A stretch of 64,000 nt of DNA, taken from positions 1 to 64,000 of the forward strand of contig NZ_JMIB01000005.1 in the NCBI RefSeq assembly GCF_000695255.1, read 5' to 3'. Numbering within the stretch: position 1 is the stretch's first letter; each line of letters starts with the position of its first letter. Source of the DNA: Photobacterium galatheae. GTDB lineage: Bacteria; Pseudomonadota; Gammaproteobacteria; Enterobacterales; Vibrionaceae. Both the position numbers and the translations under genes were made by a program. This document shows positions 8,956-17,275 of the stretch, piece after piece. The notes beneath the pieces were generated by a model. It made no database searches. It saw nothing but the letters and a program-made list of their open reading frames with translations, and was not told the origin of the DNA.

Positions 8956-9270
8956 ATGGTGACCTGTTATCTTCGCTACGTAATTGACCCGTACAAAACG
9001 AAAGAATTCGAGGAATATGCCCGGATGTGGATTCCGCTGGTAAACCAATTCGGTGGTCAGCATCATGGTTATTTCCTGCCGTCGGAAGGCGCAAGTGATA
9101 TTGCGCTGGCACTGTTTTCTTTTCCGAGCCTGGCGGCATACGAAGCGTATCGCAACAATGCTAAAGATGATCCGGCATGTATCCGCGCAGTTCAATTTGC
9201 AGAAGAGACCCGTTGTTTTCTCAGTTATGAGCGCAGCTTTTTCCGTCCGGTTTTGGAAGGAAATGAATGA
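8956..9270 (+). CDS. NIPSNAP-like family small protein
   Basis: A 104-residue alpha/beta-barrel (dimeric ferredoxin-like) protein with the NIPSNAP pattern: VTCYLRYVIDPYK at the start, WIPLVNQFGGQHHGYFLPSEG in the middle, and FSFPSLAAYEAYR. The ATG at 8956 follows AAAGGA by 7 bases; an upstream TTG is less likely. Its position between a DUF2238 membrane protein and a GNAT, with overlapping ends, indicates one mRNA. The role is unknown. Confidence 0.85.
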   Translation: MVTCYLRYVIDPYKTKEFEEYARMWIPLVNQFGGQHHGYFLPSEGASDIALALFSFPSLAAYEAYRNNAKDDPACIRAVQFAEETRCFLSYERSFFRPVLEGNE

Positions 9271-9761
9271 GCATTCGCATCGCAGCTTTATCTGACGCGA
9301 CACCGATCAGCGAGTTGATTCAGCTTTCATTACGACAGCATGTTTTACCGACCATCGCACCCCAAGCCCATGAGATGCTGCTGAACTCGATGTCTGCACA
9401 GAGCATCGCGAAGTATCTGAATCAGGGGTATCGCTATCATGTCGCTGAGTCAGCGGCGGGTGACATCATTGGGGTGATTGGTATGAAGGAAAACAGCCAC
9501 CTGTATCATTTATTTGTGCATGATGACCACCATGGTAAAGGGCTATCGCGTCAACTGTGGGAAACAGCGAAAGAAGTATGCATACAGCATGGAAATCCGG
9601 GCCAGTTTACGGTGAACTCTGCCTTGAATGCTGAACGGGTTTATCTGGCATTCGGCTTTCAACGGATTGACGGCATCCGTCACCGTGAAGGTATGGTGGA
9701 TGTGCCGATGATGTTGCATCTGGCAGAAGTTATACGGGCTGACAAATGTGTGACGTTTTGA
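9267..9761 (+). CDS. GNAT acetyltransferase
   Basis: A 164-residue acetyl-CoA-dependent N-acetyltransferase. The acetyl-CoA loop is HDDHHGKGLSRQLW (Q/RxxGxG/A type, about residues 90-103), preceded by the strand GVIGMKENSHLYHLFV and followed by FTVNSALNAERVYLAFGF. It is translationally coupled to the NIPSNAP-like gene through an ATGA overlap. The acyl acceptor is unknown. Confidence 0.9.
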   Translation: MSIRIAALSDATPISELIQLSLRQHVLPTIAPQAHEMLLNSMSAQSIAKYLNQGYRYHVAESAAGDIIGVIGMKENSHLYHLFVHDDHHGKGLSRQLWETAKEVCIQHGNPGQFTVNSALNAERVYLAFGFQRIDGIRHREGMVDVPMMLHLAEVIRADKCVTF

Positions 9762-9933
9762 TGTATTAAAACCAAAGAGACCAAAAGAAAATTACCGAGA
9801 GTGATGAAACAGAATTCATATTGTCATATCATGCTGGCAATTTCTATGTCGCTCACTTTTTAGAAAAAATACGACGAAAAGTGATTGAGTGAATTTGTAT
9901 TTACTCCGGTTAACCTTCAATAAGGACTCTATC

Positions 9934-10254
9934 ATGAAAAAAATGATGAAATTATCACTAATTCTGGCGTGCACTGTGTATTCTCAGGCAAGTCTGGCTG
10001 AAGCTTGTTCACAGAATTATAATGAGCTGCCAGATCTGGTGGGTCTTGATTCTTCGTCAGGTCGTATTTTTGCGTCAGTCAGGTCAAGCACGAATGAGTG
10101 TTCATGTACTCATGTCCGATTTACAAAAGAAAATACCGATACAAATACGGCTTTAAGTATTTTACTGGCGGCCAAAATGGCGAATAAGAAAGTCAGGGTC
10201 GACTTAAAAGACAAGACTGACTGTGATACAGCCTATCGAGTTTATGTTCATTGA
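9934..10254 (+). CDS. Small secreted cysteine-containing protein
   Basis: A 106-residue protein with a signal peptide (cleavage near SLA-EAC, residue 22). The mature domain has several cysteines (EACSQ, ECSCTH, TDCDTAY), enough for two disulfides. Start chosen at 9934, where AAGGA lies 9 bases upstream; a longer reading from 9889 would hide the signal peptide. No family recognised. Monocistronic. Confidence 0.7.
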   Translation: MKKMMKLSLILACTVYSQASLAEACSQNYNELPDLVGLDSSSGRIFASVRSSTNECSCTHVRFTKENTDTNTALSILLAAKMANKKVRVDLKDKTDCDTAYRVYVH

Positions 10255-10595
10255 TTGATTTCTGAAGGAGCCGTTGTTTTTGAACGTCGTTTTAAAATTG
10301 CTGTGCTCTGATCGTTTTTCAGAGCACGCATCAATATAGATTTGATGGATACGAGCAGTTTCTGATTCGACATGAAAATGCGTGGTCGTTTGGGTTAAAA
10401 CATTCGTGTACCTGCGTCTGGGGTGAAGACCTTCTTGAACAAATTCGAATGTATCTCCCCTCACTGCGAATGGGTCTGCAAGTGAATCAGGATATTGCGG
10501 ATCGATAAACGTCATATCATGCAGCGATGCAAGACGGCTGGCCCCAAAGAATGACGTCTGATATGCGAACACACGTTTGAATACAGTTTTATAGA
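10255..10595. other. 341-base gap without a convincing gene
   Basis: A plus-strand frame (10296-10508) reads as plausible protein for about 70 codons but has no start codon or ribosome site. A minus-strand frame (10204-10572) starts at a GTG without a ribosome site and overlaps the preceding gene. Either could be a decayed gene remnant. I see no clear terminator. Confidence 0.4.
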
Positions 10596-11177
10596 GTGTT
10601 GGTCTTTGTGAATATAGAGCTTCAATTAGCGACAGAACATAACCTGGATGGGTTCTTTGCTTATTTAGATAAACACCTTCGGGAAAATGGATTAGGTTCG
10701 ACCCCGTTGTTTCAGCCGGTATCTGTCGAAGCGTCGAAATTGACGCCAGAGCTGGAGCAGCGTTTCAGGTTGGCAGTGCCTCGTGAGATTAATGATCTTG
10801 GCTGGCGGAAGCTGTTTGTTGCAACAAAGAGTGATGCAGTGATCGGCCATATTGATATCAGGCCGTATCCTGACCGCCATACAGAGCATCGGGTGTTGCT
10901 GGGGATGGGGGTTGACGCTGTTGTCAGAGGTCAAGGTTTAGGAACGCAACTCATTACTTTCCTTATCGATTGGGTCCGAACCCACACAGCCATTGAATAT
11001 ATCGATCTTTGGGTCCTTTCTGAGAATCATGCAGCGAAAGCGCTTTATCGAAAGTGTGGTTTTATCAAATGTGGTGAAATTGAAGATAAGTTCAGAATTG
11101 ATGGAAAATCACATGCTTACACCATGATGTCATTAACCGTGAACCGGAAAGTCAGTGTCGCTGATGTTGCGAGATGA
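10596..11177 (+). CDS. GNAT acetyltransferase (RimI-like)
   Basis: A 193-residue N-acetyltransferase. The core beta-alpha unit LLGMGVDAVVRGQGLGTQLITFLIDW contains the acetyl-CoA-binding RGQGLG loop, and the C-terminal motif B reads LWVLSENHAAKALYRKCGF. The start is ambiguous (GTG at 10596 or GTG at 10608), and neither has a strong ribosome site. The acceptor is unknown; the RimI-like tail allows a protein or small-molecule amine. Confidence 0.88.
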   Translation: MLVFVNIELQLATEHNLDGFFAYLDKHLRENGLGSTPLFQPVSVEASKLTPELEQRFRLAVPREINDLGWRKLFVATKSDAVIGHIDIRPYPDRHTEHRVLLGMGVDAVVRGQGLGTQLITFLIDWVRTHTAIEYIDLWVLSENHAAKALYRKCGFIKCGEIEDKFRIDGKSHAYTMMSLTVNRKVSVADVAR

Positions 11178-11360
11178 GGTCAGGTGAATCGTATCTTTGA
11201 TATACCTTGAAACTGTTTTGTGTTGTTGCATGGTTTATGTTGCAGAACCGTGTTGATGGACAGCCAATGATTTCAAGCGGGATGCCTAAAAGTGAGTCAC
11301 CAAAGAACGTTGCTATCGTTCATACTCATCATCCGGTTTTCTCAAAAGTAAGGCTATCCA

Positions 11361-11777
11361 ATGGGTGGATTCATTGAACAAGCGCAGCAGTTCTTTGATG
11401 CGTGTGAAACAGGGAAGGGATGGGAGATTTGCCAAACATACTGTCATCCTGATGCGACATTCTCTGCACAGGCGGCAGCGCTCGCTGAGATTAAAACTCT
11501 TCAGGATTATACCGAATGGATGAAAGGCCTGTTCGGCCCGATACCTGATGGTCATTATGAATTGCGTTTCTTTGCCGAGGATAAAGCGCGAGCCTGTGTG
11601 GCGGCCTATGCTGTTTTTCATGGCACTCATACGGGTCCGGGCGGCCCGGTTGATCCAACGGGTAAAACGGTGGCGGCAGACTATGTTTACGTCATGCAAT
11701 TTGAAGGCAATCTTATTCGTCATATGACAAAAATCTGGAACGATGGCTTAAGCCTTCAGCAACTGGGCTGGGCATAA
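11361..11777 (+). CDS. SnoaL/NTF2-like fold protein
   Basis: A 138-residue cone-shaped alpha+beta protein of the NTF2/SnoaL superfamily. The N-terminal helix FIEQAQQFFDACETGKGWE, the CHPDATFSAQA strand and the closing VMQFEGNLIRHMTKIWNDG are characteristic. Homologues include polyketide cyclase-like enzymes and ligand-binding proteins; catalysis cannot be assigned. Monocistronic. Confidence 0.85.
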   Translation: MGGFIEQAQQFFDACETGKGWEICQTYCHPDATFSAQAAALAEIKTLQDYTEWMKGLFGPIPDGHYELRFFAEDKARACVAAYAVFHGTHTGPGGPVDPTGKTVAADYVYVMQFEGNLIRHMTKIWNDGLSLQQLGWA

Positions 11778-11837
11778 CTTTCTTGGGTTGTCGAATGTGG
11801 TGGCGTGCAGCCAAATCATTTCGGCCCAAAATATGTC

Positions 11838-11900
11838 GGACGAAAAGAATGACAGACAAAAAGAATGAAGGACAAAAAGAGTGACGGACAAAAAGAATGG
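11838..11900. repeat. 15-16-bp minisatellite, four copies
   Basis: Four consecutive imperfect copies of a unit near GGACAAAAAGAATGA lie at 11838-11852, 11853-11868, 11869-11884 and 11885-11900. They sit in the roughly 330-base spacer between the SnoaL-like gene and the esterase gene; nothing else recognisable is in that spacer. Confidence 0.75.
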
Positions 11901-12108
11901 CACGCTTGAATGATTGAGCGTGTCATTGGTGAACATCATGCGAATGAAACCTGAAGTCATTGTTCAGTAACCGCAGTGCTGTCTTTTTGTCTTTTATGAG
12001 GCAGGAAAAGCACAAAACAGACATTCAATCCTTCACCTGAGTGGCAGAAGCTGTCTAGATAGACAATACGCTTGAAGCATGCGCGATAATCGCGAACAAG
12101 GAGGAGCG

Positions 12109-13062
12109 ATGCGTCACTCGATTTCAGGTCAATTTGTCTTCTGTGTATTGTTGTTTCTCTCGGTTGCTGGGTGTGCACAGTCTGCCCGAACAAAGACGCA
12201 GCCTTCAGGGCTTGAACAACAGTCGATCATCGTTGATGGATTGCAGCGCAGTTACTACGTTCACTTTCCTTCGGCTCATCAGTCAACGGCAAAGCTGCCT
12301 TTACTGCTGGTACTGCATGGCGGCGGACGGGGAGATGGCCTGACACCTGCCCGGTATCTGGGGTTTACAGCACTGGCAGACCGTGAGCATTTCATCGTGG
12401 TGTATCCCAATGGTGTGGATGCCTACTGGCGTGATGGCAGAGATCTGACATTCCGTGGTGATGTTGACGGTCGTGTGGATGACGTTCAATTCATGTCAAA
12501 GCTGATTGATACTTTTGTTAATGAGAAACACGTCGATCCGGCACGTGTTTATGTCACCGGGATCTCCAACGGTGGCATGATGACGTTGCGGCTGGGGTGT
12601 GAACTCAGCCATAAACTGGCAGCCATTGCCCCGATTGCGGCCAATATTCCTGAGCGAATTTACAAAACATGCCAGCCAGCGACACCGCTTCCCGTGCTTG
12701 TGATGAATGGTACAGCGGATCCCCTGGTGCCTTATGATGGGGGAGCGGTTCATTTTTTCCGGAATCCGCGGGGGAAGGTCGTTTCGACGGAAGAAACGAT
12801 GGCGCTTTGGCGGCAACAGAATCAGTGTCGCGGTATTCCTGAAAACCAAAATTTACCGGATCGTGATTCCGATGATAACTCACGGGTGATTCGAACAACT
12901 TATGGACATTCTTGCCCGGTGGTGCTCTATAGCATCCTCGGGGGTGGACACACCTTACCAGGCAGTGACTTGCCCGATCTTCCCCGGCTTTTAGGGCAGA
13001 AAAATGAAGATATTGACGGCGCTGCCGTGATCTGGGCATTTTTTGAAAAGCATTCGCGATAA
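12109..13062 (+). CDS. Lipoprotein esterase, CE1/PHB-depolymerase-like
   Basis: An outer-envelope alpha/beta-hydrolase of the LpqC/feruloyl esterase/polyhydroxybutyrate depolymerase group. The signal peptide ends in the lipobox VAGC (C22), so it is probably a lipoprotein. The oxyanion strand is LVLHGGG, the nucleophile is S153 in GISNGGMM, D204 sits in NGTADPLVPYDGG, and H281 sits in GGGHTLPG, completing the triad. The ATG at 12109 follows a strong AAGGAGGAG site; the upstream in-frame ATG at 12079 lacks one. It likely cleaves ester bonds in polysaccharide side chains or polyesters. Confidence 0.92.
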   Translation: MRHSISGQFVFCVLLFLSVAGCAQSARTKTQPSGLEQQSIIVDGLQRSYYVHFPSAHQSTAKLPLLLVLHGGGRGDGLTPARYLGFTALADREHFIVVYPNGVDAYWRDGRDLTFRGDVDGRVDDVQFMSKLIDTFVNEKHVDPARVYVTGISNGGMMTLRLGCELSHKLAAIAPIAANIPERIYKTCQPATPLPVLVMNGTADPLVPYDGGAVHFFRNPRGKVVSTEETMALWRQQNQCRGIPENQNLPDRDSDDNSRVIRTTYGHSCPVVLYSILGGGHTLPGSDLPDLPRLLGQKNEDIDGAAVIWAFFEKHSR

Positions 13063-13170
13063 TCTATTTTGAAGTTTATTGCGAGATGGGGGCGGGTTTG
13101 AATTTGGGTTGGTTTGAATGACAGTCGAGGTTCGCCGTTTTATCAATGAATTGGTTTGATGAGAAAAATG

Positions 13171-13623
13171 ATGAAAATAGAACCAGTGGAAAAGAAAGAT
13201 CATCTGAGACTGATCGAAATTTGGGAAGCTGCCGTCAGAGCCACTCATGATTTTCTGAAAGAATCTGATTTGCAGGCGCTGAAGCCACTCATTCTGAATC
13301 AGTATTTTGATGCGGTTGATTTGAAGTGTGCCAGAACCCCTGATGGGGTCATCATGGGTTTTTGTGGTGTCCATGACGACAACATTGAAATGCTGTTTGT
13401 CTCACCGGATGCTCGGGGTAAAGGTGTCGGCTCGGCATTGGTTCATTATGCCATTCATTTTCAGGGAGCCAGGAAAGTGGATGTCAATGAGCAAAATGAG
13501 CAAGCGTTAGGATTTTATCTGTATTCTGGTTTTTCTGTGATCAGCCGTTCGCCGCTTGATGGACAAGGTAAACCCTATCCGTTATTGCATTTGGTGCTGC
13601 CTGAATCTCTTGTCATTAAATAA
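13171..13623 (+). CDS. YjaB-like GNAT acetyltransferase
   Basis: About 150 residues, similar in plan to E. coli YjaB. It starts with a helix RLIEIWEAAVRATHDFL, then GFCGVHDDNIEMLFVSPDARGKGVGSALV carries the acetyl-CoA loop RGKGVG. It ends in a VDVNEQNEQALGFYLYSGF motif B. Three nearby ATGs (13159, 13168, 13171) are possible starts; 13171 fits the family N-terminus best. Confidence 0.88.
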   Translation: MKIEPVEKKDHLRLIEIWEAAVRATHDFLKESDLQALKPLILNQYFDAVDLKCARTPDGVIMGFCGVHDDNIEMLFVSPDARGKGVGSALVHYAIHFQGARKVDVNEQNEQALGFYLYSGFSVISRSPLDGQGKPYPLLHLVLPESLVIK

Positions 13624-13800
13624 AGCGTCAGCTACAGAAACCAGTTATTACAGAAAACAAGAATCACAGAAAATGAAGAATAATTTGATGTGCCAGTGAA
13701 ATCAGAGGCATATTGTATGAACCTTCATGTTCGCCGAAATTCAAGGATCACGGCGAACCTCGATAGATATGTTCAAGATCGTATTTTGATTGGAGAATCA

Positions 13801-14589
13801 ATGAGTCAAACATTCTGTAAGGACACAATGGATAAGGCATATACTGCCTATTTTCGTTTTAATAATGAAAGAACCCTGTCGACCCATTTACCGAGCGAAT
13901 TGCAAATACAGCAGGGTAGCCACTTCACCACCTATCTCGACCCGACCCGCCGCTATGATAATCAGGTTGTGATCTATGGTGCTGAAGCTGAAAATCATTT
14001 CGATGATGTTTTCGCTCAATATCGCGCAGACACGCCACCAGAAATATGTATTGAGCCTGTAGCGGTCAGTGTTGCTTTATCTGAATGCCTGATCAAAAAA
14101 GGGTTCATTCCCTCGTTTTCCCATGAATTTCTGGCTTTGGCGGCTGGTGATTATCAATTGCCGGTTGCGGATAAAAATAACGTTCGTATCGAGATGTGGG
14201 GTACGGAAAAAGCGGATGATTTTCTGGCTTTACTGAAAACCTCAGGGTTGGTTTGTGCCGACGAAATCTGGCAAGCCAAGCGTCACCTCTATTGCACCGA
14301 AGACTTCCGTTGTTATGTGGCATTGATCGGGGAAACGCCTTGCGGTTGGGCAACCACTTTCTTTACAGGTCAAACGGCCATTCTGGCAAATGCATATACA
14401 CAAGAAAGTTTCAGAACACAGGGATGTCAAACGGCACTGTTACACCGACGCATTCAGGATGCGATTGCACAGGGGGCAACACTGCTGCTGACCGATGTGA
14501 TGCCAGACAGCATCAGCAGTAAAAACTGCAAAAGGCTGGGTTTCTCGACGCAGACGATTCGGACCGTGTGGGAAAAAGTGACACCCTGA
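13801..14589 (+). CDS. GNAT-family acetyltransferase with N-terminal extension
   Basis: A 262-residue protein whose C-terminal half (from about residue 130) is a GNAT domain. The strand CGWATTFFTGQTAILANAYTQ is followed by the loop RTQGCQTALLHRRI, a less canonical acetyl-CoA loop, and the tail reads CKRLGF. The N-terminal half resembles a second, degenerate GNAT-like fold. The ATG at 13801 has GGAG upstream; an in-frame ATG at 13690 is weaker. The acceptor is unknown. Confidence 0.8.
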   Translation: MSQTFCKDTMDKAYTAYFRFNNERTLSTHLPSELQIQQGSHFTTYLDPTRRYDNQVVIYGAEAENHFDDVFAQYRADTPPEICIEPVAVSVALSECLIKKGFIPSFSHEFLALAAGDYQLPVADKNNVRIEMWGTEKADDFLALLKTSGLVCADEIWQAKRHLYCTEDFRCYVALIGETPCGWATTFFTGQTAILANAYTQESFRTQGCQTALLHRRIQDAIAQGATLLLTDVMPDSISSKNCKRLGFSTQTIRTVWEKVTP

Positions 14590-14702
14590 TCTAAACAGGA
14601 TAGAGAGGCTTTGAGAGCAAGGTATTGTTTTTCATCGCAATACCTTGCGGCGCGATACCCAGTGTGGATACTGCGGATCTTTGTTCACTGAAATGAAACG
14701 CC

Positions 14703-15008
14703 ATGAAAGTCATTGCCATTCGCAGTATTCGCTGGTATCAGAAATATGTGTCGCCGTATAAAGGGTATCGGTGTGCCCATGCCGCTTTTCATGGTGGGCA
14801 AAGTTGTTCTCAGGCGACCATTGAGATCCTGCAAACGGCGACATTGACTGAATGTCCCGCCGCTGTCCTTGAGCGATTCAGTGCGTGCTGGGCGGCATCA
14901 ATCCAGCTCAATCAGAGCAAACGTAAAAGCAAAAGGCGTCGCCGACAAGAAGATGACGATGCAGCATGCTGTAGTCTGTTATTTCTTCCATTCGATCTGC
15001 TGAATTAA
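14703..15008 (+). CDS. YidD-like membrane-insertion factor family protein
   Basis: A 101-residue protein with the YidD core: an amphipathic N-terminal helix RSIRWYQKYVSPYKGYRC, then a GGQSCSQATIEIL motif in place of the usual CSQYA, and a conserved FSACWAA. The classical yidD lies between rnpA and yidC, which are absent here, so this is a paralogue of the Cys-rich variant. A strongly basic KRKSKRRRR stretch and a CC-hydrophobic tail follow. The function may be membrane association; evidence for an insertase role is only by family. Confidence 0.75.
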   Translation: MKVIAIRSIRWYQKYVSPYKGYRCAHAAFHGGQSCSQATIEILQTATLTECPAAVLERFSACWAASIQLNQSKRKSKRRRRQEDDDAACCSLLFLPFDLLN

Positions 15009-15261
15009 TCCCATAAAACTCGGTTTTGCAGCGCAGTGCTTTGCGAAGAAACTGTCAATCATGCTGACTGAAAACTGCAATCACGTTTCCTCTCTGCGTC
15101 AGCAGTTTTGATTCTTCACGACTGACGGTGTCATTGATTTGTTTGATCAATCATCAACTTTTCATGCTTTGTGTTGTTTGAATCTCCCGAATGCTCTACA
15201 CCTATCGTGTGATAAACAATATTCACAGTGTGCGCGGGCATATTGTGAAGCAGGAGGTGAT

Positions 15262-15558
15262 ATGGAGCAATTCACGTTCGAACGACTGGAGAAAATGGTC
15301 GGCGAAAAATTAACAGTCACACTGGATAACAATCAAACGGCCGAGGTTGAAATTTCCGATGTTCAGCGAACGGCAACACATGGCAAGTTATGGGAGGCAT
15401 TCGCTTTATACCTTGATTGTGGTGAATTGGAGGGTGGTTTAGCACAGGGCACTTATCCGTTCAGTCACGAGAAGCTAGGCGAGGCGGCACTGTTTGTCTC
15501 TCCGAATTCGGCCAGAGAGCTGGAAGTGATTTTTTCCCGCCGGGTAGAACAACCTTAA
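15262..15558 (+). CDS. DUF6916-like small protein
   Basis: A 98-residue protein starting at the ATG at 15262 behind a strong AGGAGGTGAT site. It has a short beta-rich domain: FERLEKMVGEKLTVTLD, VEISDVQRT, then FALYLDCGE and GTYPFSHEKLGEAALFVSP. Proteins like this are regularly found beside microcystin-dependent-protein-type collar proteins, which is exactly what follows 15 bases downstream, so it probably acts with them. No signal peptide. The family name is from memory and unverified. Confidence 0.7.
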   Translation: MEQFTFERLEKMVGEKLTVTLDNNQTAEVEISDVQRTATHGKLWEAFALYLDCGELEGGLAQGTYPFSHEKLGEAALFVSPNSARELEVIFSRRVEQP

Positions 15559-15573
15559 ATTTCGGAGGTCGGA

Positions 15574-16113
15574 ATGGAACCTTTTATTGGTAATATTCAG
15601 ATGTTTGGCGCAAATTTTTACCCCAGAAACTATGCCTATTGTAATGGCCAGTCTATTACGATCACTCAGAATACAGCGCTGTATGCATTACTGGGAGACA
15701 CGTTTGGGATGGTTGGACAAACTGCGTTCAAGTTGCCTGATTTGCGCGGAAGAATGCCGGTGCACCCTGGCATTTTTGGTTATACCAAGCAGCAAATCGA
15801 GCAGGGGAATACCGGCGGTCTGGAAAGTGTCAGTCTGACAACCGATCAATTACCGGCTCATACGCATCAGCTCCAGGTTTCCAGCCAGCCGGGAAATACT
15901 TATCGTCCGTATAAAAAGAAAACATCCGAATCGACAGTTTTTGCATCCGCAGAGAATGGCAGTCCTGTTTATGCTCAGGCGGCGAATCTGGTCCCGATGA
16001 GTGCAAAAGCAATGGGTTACACTGGAACTGGCACAGCACATGACAACATGCAGCCATCTACAGTGATCAACTTTTGTATTGCACTAACGGGTATTTTTCC
16101 GGACAGAGACTAG
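15574..16113 (+). CDS. Phage-tail-collar (MdpB-like) protein 1
   Basis: A 179-residue member of the tail-collar/microcystin-dependent protein family. Signatures are the GNIQMFGANFYPRNYAYCNGQ start, ALYALLGDTFG, the FKLPDLRGRMPVHPG collar motif, LPAHTHQL and a C-terminal INFCIALTGIFP. It is the first of three tandem paralogues with 10-12-base gaps and an own GGAGG site each. There are no other tail genes nearby, so this is not a prophage remnant in the usual sense. The family's role outside phages is not established; a self-assembling surface or extracellular structure is plausible. Confidence 0.9.
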   Translation: MEPFIGNIQMFGANFYPRNYAYCNGQSITITQNTALYALLGDTFGMVGQTAFKLPDLRGRMPVHPGIFGYTKQQIEQGNTGGLESVSLTTDQLPAHTHQLQVSSQPGNTYRPYKKKTSESTVFASAENGSPVYAQAANLVPMSAKAMGYTGTGTAHDNMQPSTVINFCIALTGIFPDRD

Positions 16114-16123
16114 GAGAGAAAAA

Positions 16124-16645
16124 ATGTCTGAGCGTTATCTTTCTGAAATTACCCTTTTTACAGGCAATTATGCGCCAGTGAAGTGGGCATATTGCCTTGG
16201 CACGCTCATGCCGATTTCCGGAAATGAGTCGTTGTATTCGTTATTAGGCACCATGTTTGGTGGCAATGGTCGCGATTCGTATGCCTTGCCTGATTTACAG
16301 GGCCGGGTTCCCGTCGGAATGGGGAGTGGCCCCGGATTAACCCCCAGGCAGCAGGGGCAAAAGTTCGGTCAGGAGAAGGTTGTTCTCACCTCGGTTAACT
16401 TACCCAGCCATACCCATGCTCTGCAAGCGTCGGCAAATGCTGCAGTCTCACCTGAACCATCTGGTAATTTCGTTTTAGGTCAGGCAAATCAGTTTGTTGA
16501 TCAACCAAGTGACGACGATTTAGTGGCAATGAAGCAAGATGCAGTCAGTGATGAAGGTAACAATGAAGCACATCCGAATATGGCACCGACATTGGCTTTG
16601 AATTTTATTATCTGTACTGCCGGCCAGTATCCGGTCAGGGGCTAA
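16124..16645 (+). CDS. Phage-tail-collar (MdpB-like) protein 2
   Basis: A 173-residue second paralogue with the same frame of motifs: LFTGNYAPVKWAYCLG, SLYSLLGTMFGGNG, YALPDLQGRVPVGMG, LPSHTHALQAS and ALNFIICTAGQYP. The central region between the HTH motif and the C-terminal strand differs strongly from its neighbours, as expected if this is the variable exposed face. Probably co-translated with proteins 1 and 3. Confidence 0.9.
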   Translation: MSERYLSEITLFTGNYAPVKWAYCLGTLMPISGNESLYSLLGTMFGGNGRDSYALPDLQGRVPVGMGSGPGLTPRQQGQKFGQEKVVLTSVNLPSHTHALQASANAAVSPEPSGNFVLGQANQFVDQPSDDDLVAMKQDAVSDEGNNEAHPNMAPTLALNFIICTAGQYPVRG

Positions 16646-16657
16646 GGAGAAAGAATC

Positions 16658-17185
16658 ATGGAAGCTTTTTACGGTGAAATTATGATGTTGCCTTATGCTT
16701 TTGCACCGAGATTCTGGGCTTATTGCGACGGGCAGATCATGCAAATTGCTCAAAATCCAGCGCTATTTTCAGTCATCGGAGACCAATTTGGCGGAAATGG
16801 TCAGACAACCTTTGGAGTGCCGGATTTAATGGCCAGAGCGCCTTTAGGTACGGGACATGGTGCAGGGTTAACGGCTCGTTATCTGTCTGAAAAAACCGGA
16901 AATGAAGTCATGACGGTACTAAATCAGCAGATGCCCTCGCATACACATACGCTGGTGGCTGCGAATACGATTGCGACTACGGACAACCCGGCGGGTGCAA
17001 TGGCTGGGATATTCAGAGTCGGTGACTTCAGTGAGGCACGTTATAGTACGGAAGCGCAAAATATTATGCTCAATGAAAACAGCATTGCGGTTCAGGGGAA
17101 GACGGAACCTCATGAGAACATGCAGCCGTTTCTGGCTGTGAATTTTTGTATCTGTATTGATGGGATATATCCGAGACATTCCTGA
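16658..17185 (+). CDS. Phage-tail-collar (MdpB-like) protein 3
   Basis: A 175-residue third paralogue: GEIMMLPYAFAPRFWAYCDGQ, ALFSVIGDQFGGNG, FGVPDLMARAPLGTG, MPSHTHTL and AVNFCICIDGIYP. It closes the collar operon; a 9-bp hairpin follows at 17207-17237. Three different copies suggest a heteromeric assembly rather than simple amplification. Confidence 0.9.
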   Translation: MEAFYGEIMMLPYAFAPRFWAYCDGQIMQIAQNPALFSVIGDQFGGNGQTTFGVPDLMARAPLGTGHGAGLTARYLSEKTGNEVMTVLNQQMPSHTHTLVAANTIATTDNPAGAMAGIFRVGDFSEARYSTEAQNIMLNENSIAVQGKTEPHENMQPFLAVNFCICIDGIYPRHS

Positions 17186-17206
17186 CACTCGACTGGCCCA
17201 ATGTTC

Positions 17207-17237
17207 GACAGGCACTAGCGCGATGTCGGTGCCTGTC
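17207..17237 (+). terminator. Hairpin after the collar operon
   Basis: A perfect 9-bp stem GACAGGCAC / GTGCCTGTC with a 13-base loop, followed by TTGTCC. The T-run is weak, so it could be a poor terminator or a processing hairpin between the collar operon and the protease gene. Confidence 0.5.
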
Positions 17238-17275
17238 TTGTCCTGACCGGCAATGAAATTAGATGTGAACTGTAT

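Noticed and set aside
10204-10572. 122-residue minus-strand open frame
   Set aside because: GTG start without ribosome site, overlaps the 3' end of a better gene and shows no family pattern.
8354-15008. Row of small GNAT and single-gene units as a superintegron cassette array
   Set aside because: No attC-like sites (long imperfect palindromes between each gene) are seen, and no integron integrase is present; gene spacing is irregular.
15574-17185. Collar genes as a remnant prophage
   Set aside because: No integrase, capsid, terminase or other tail gene is near, and the three paralogues are intact with individual ribosome sites.
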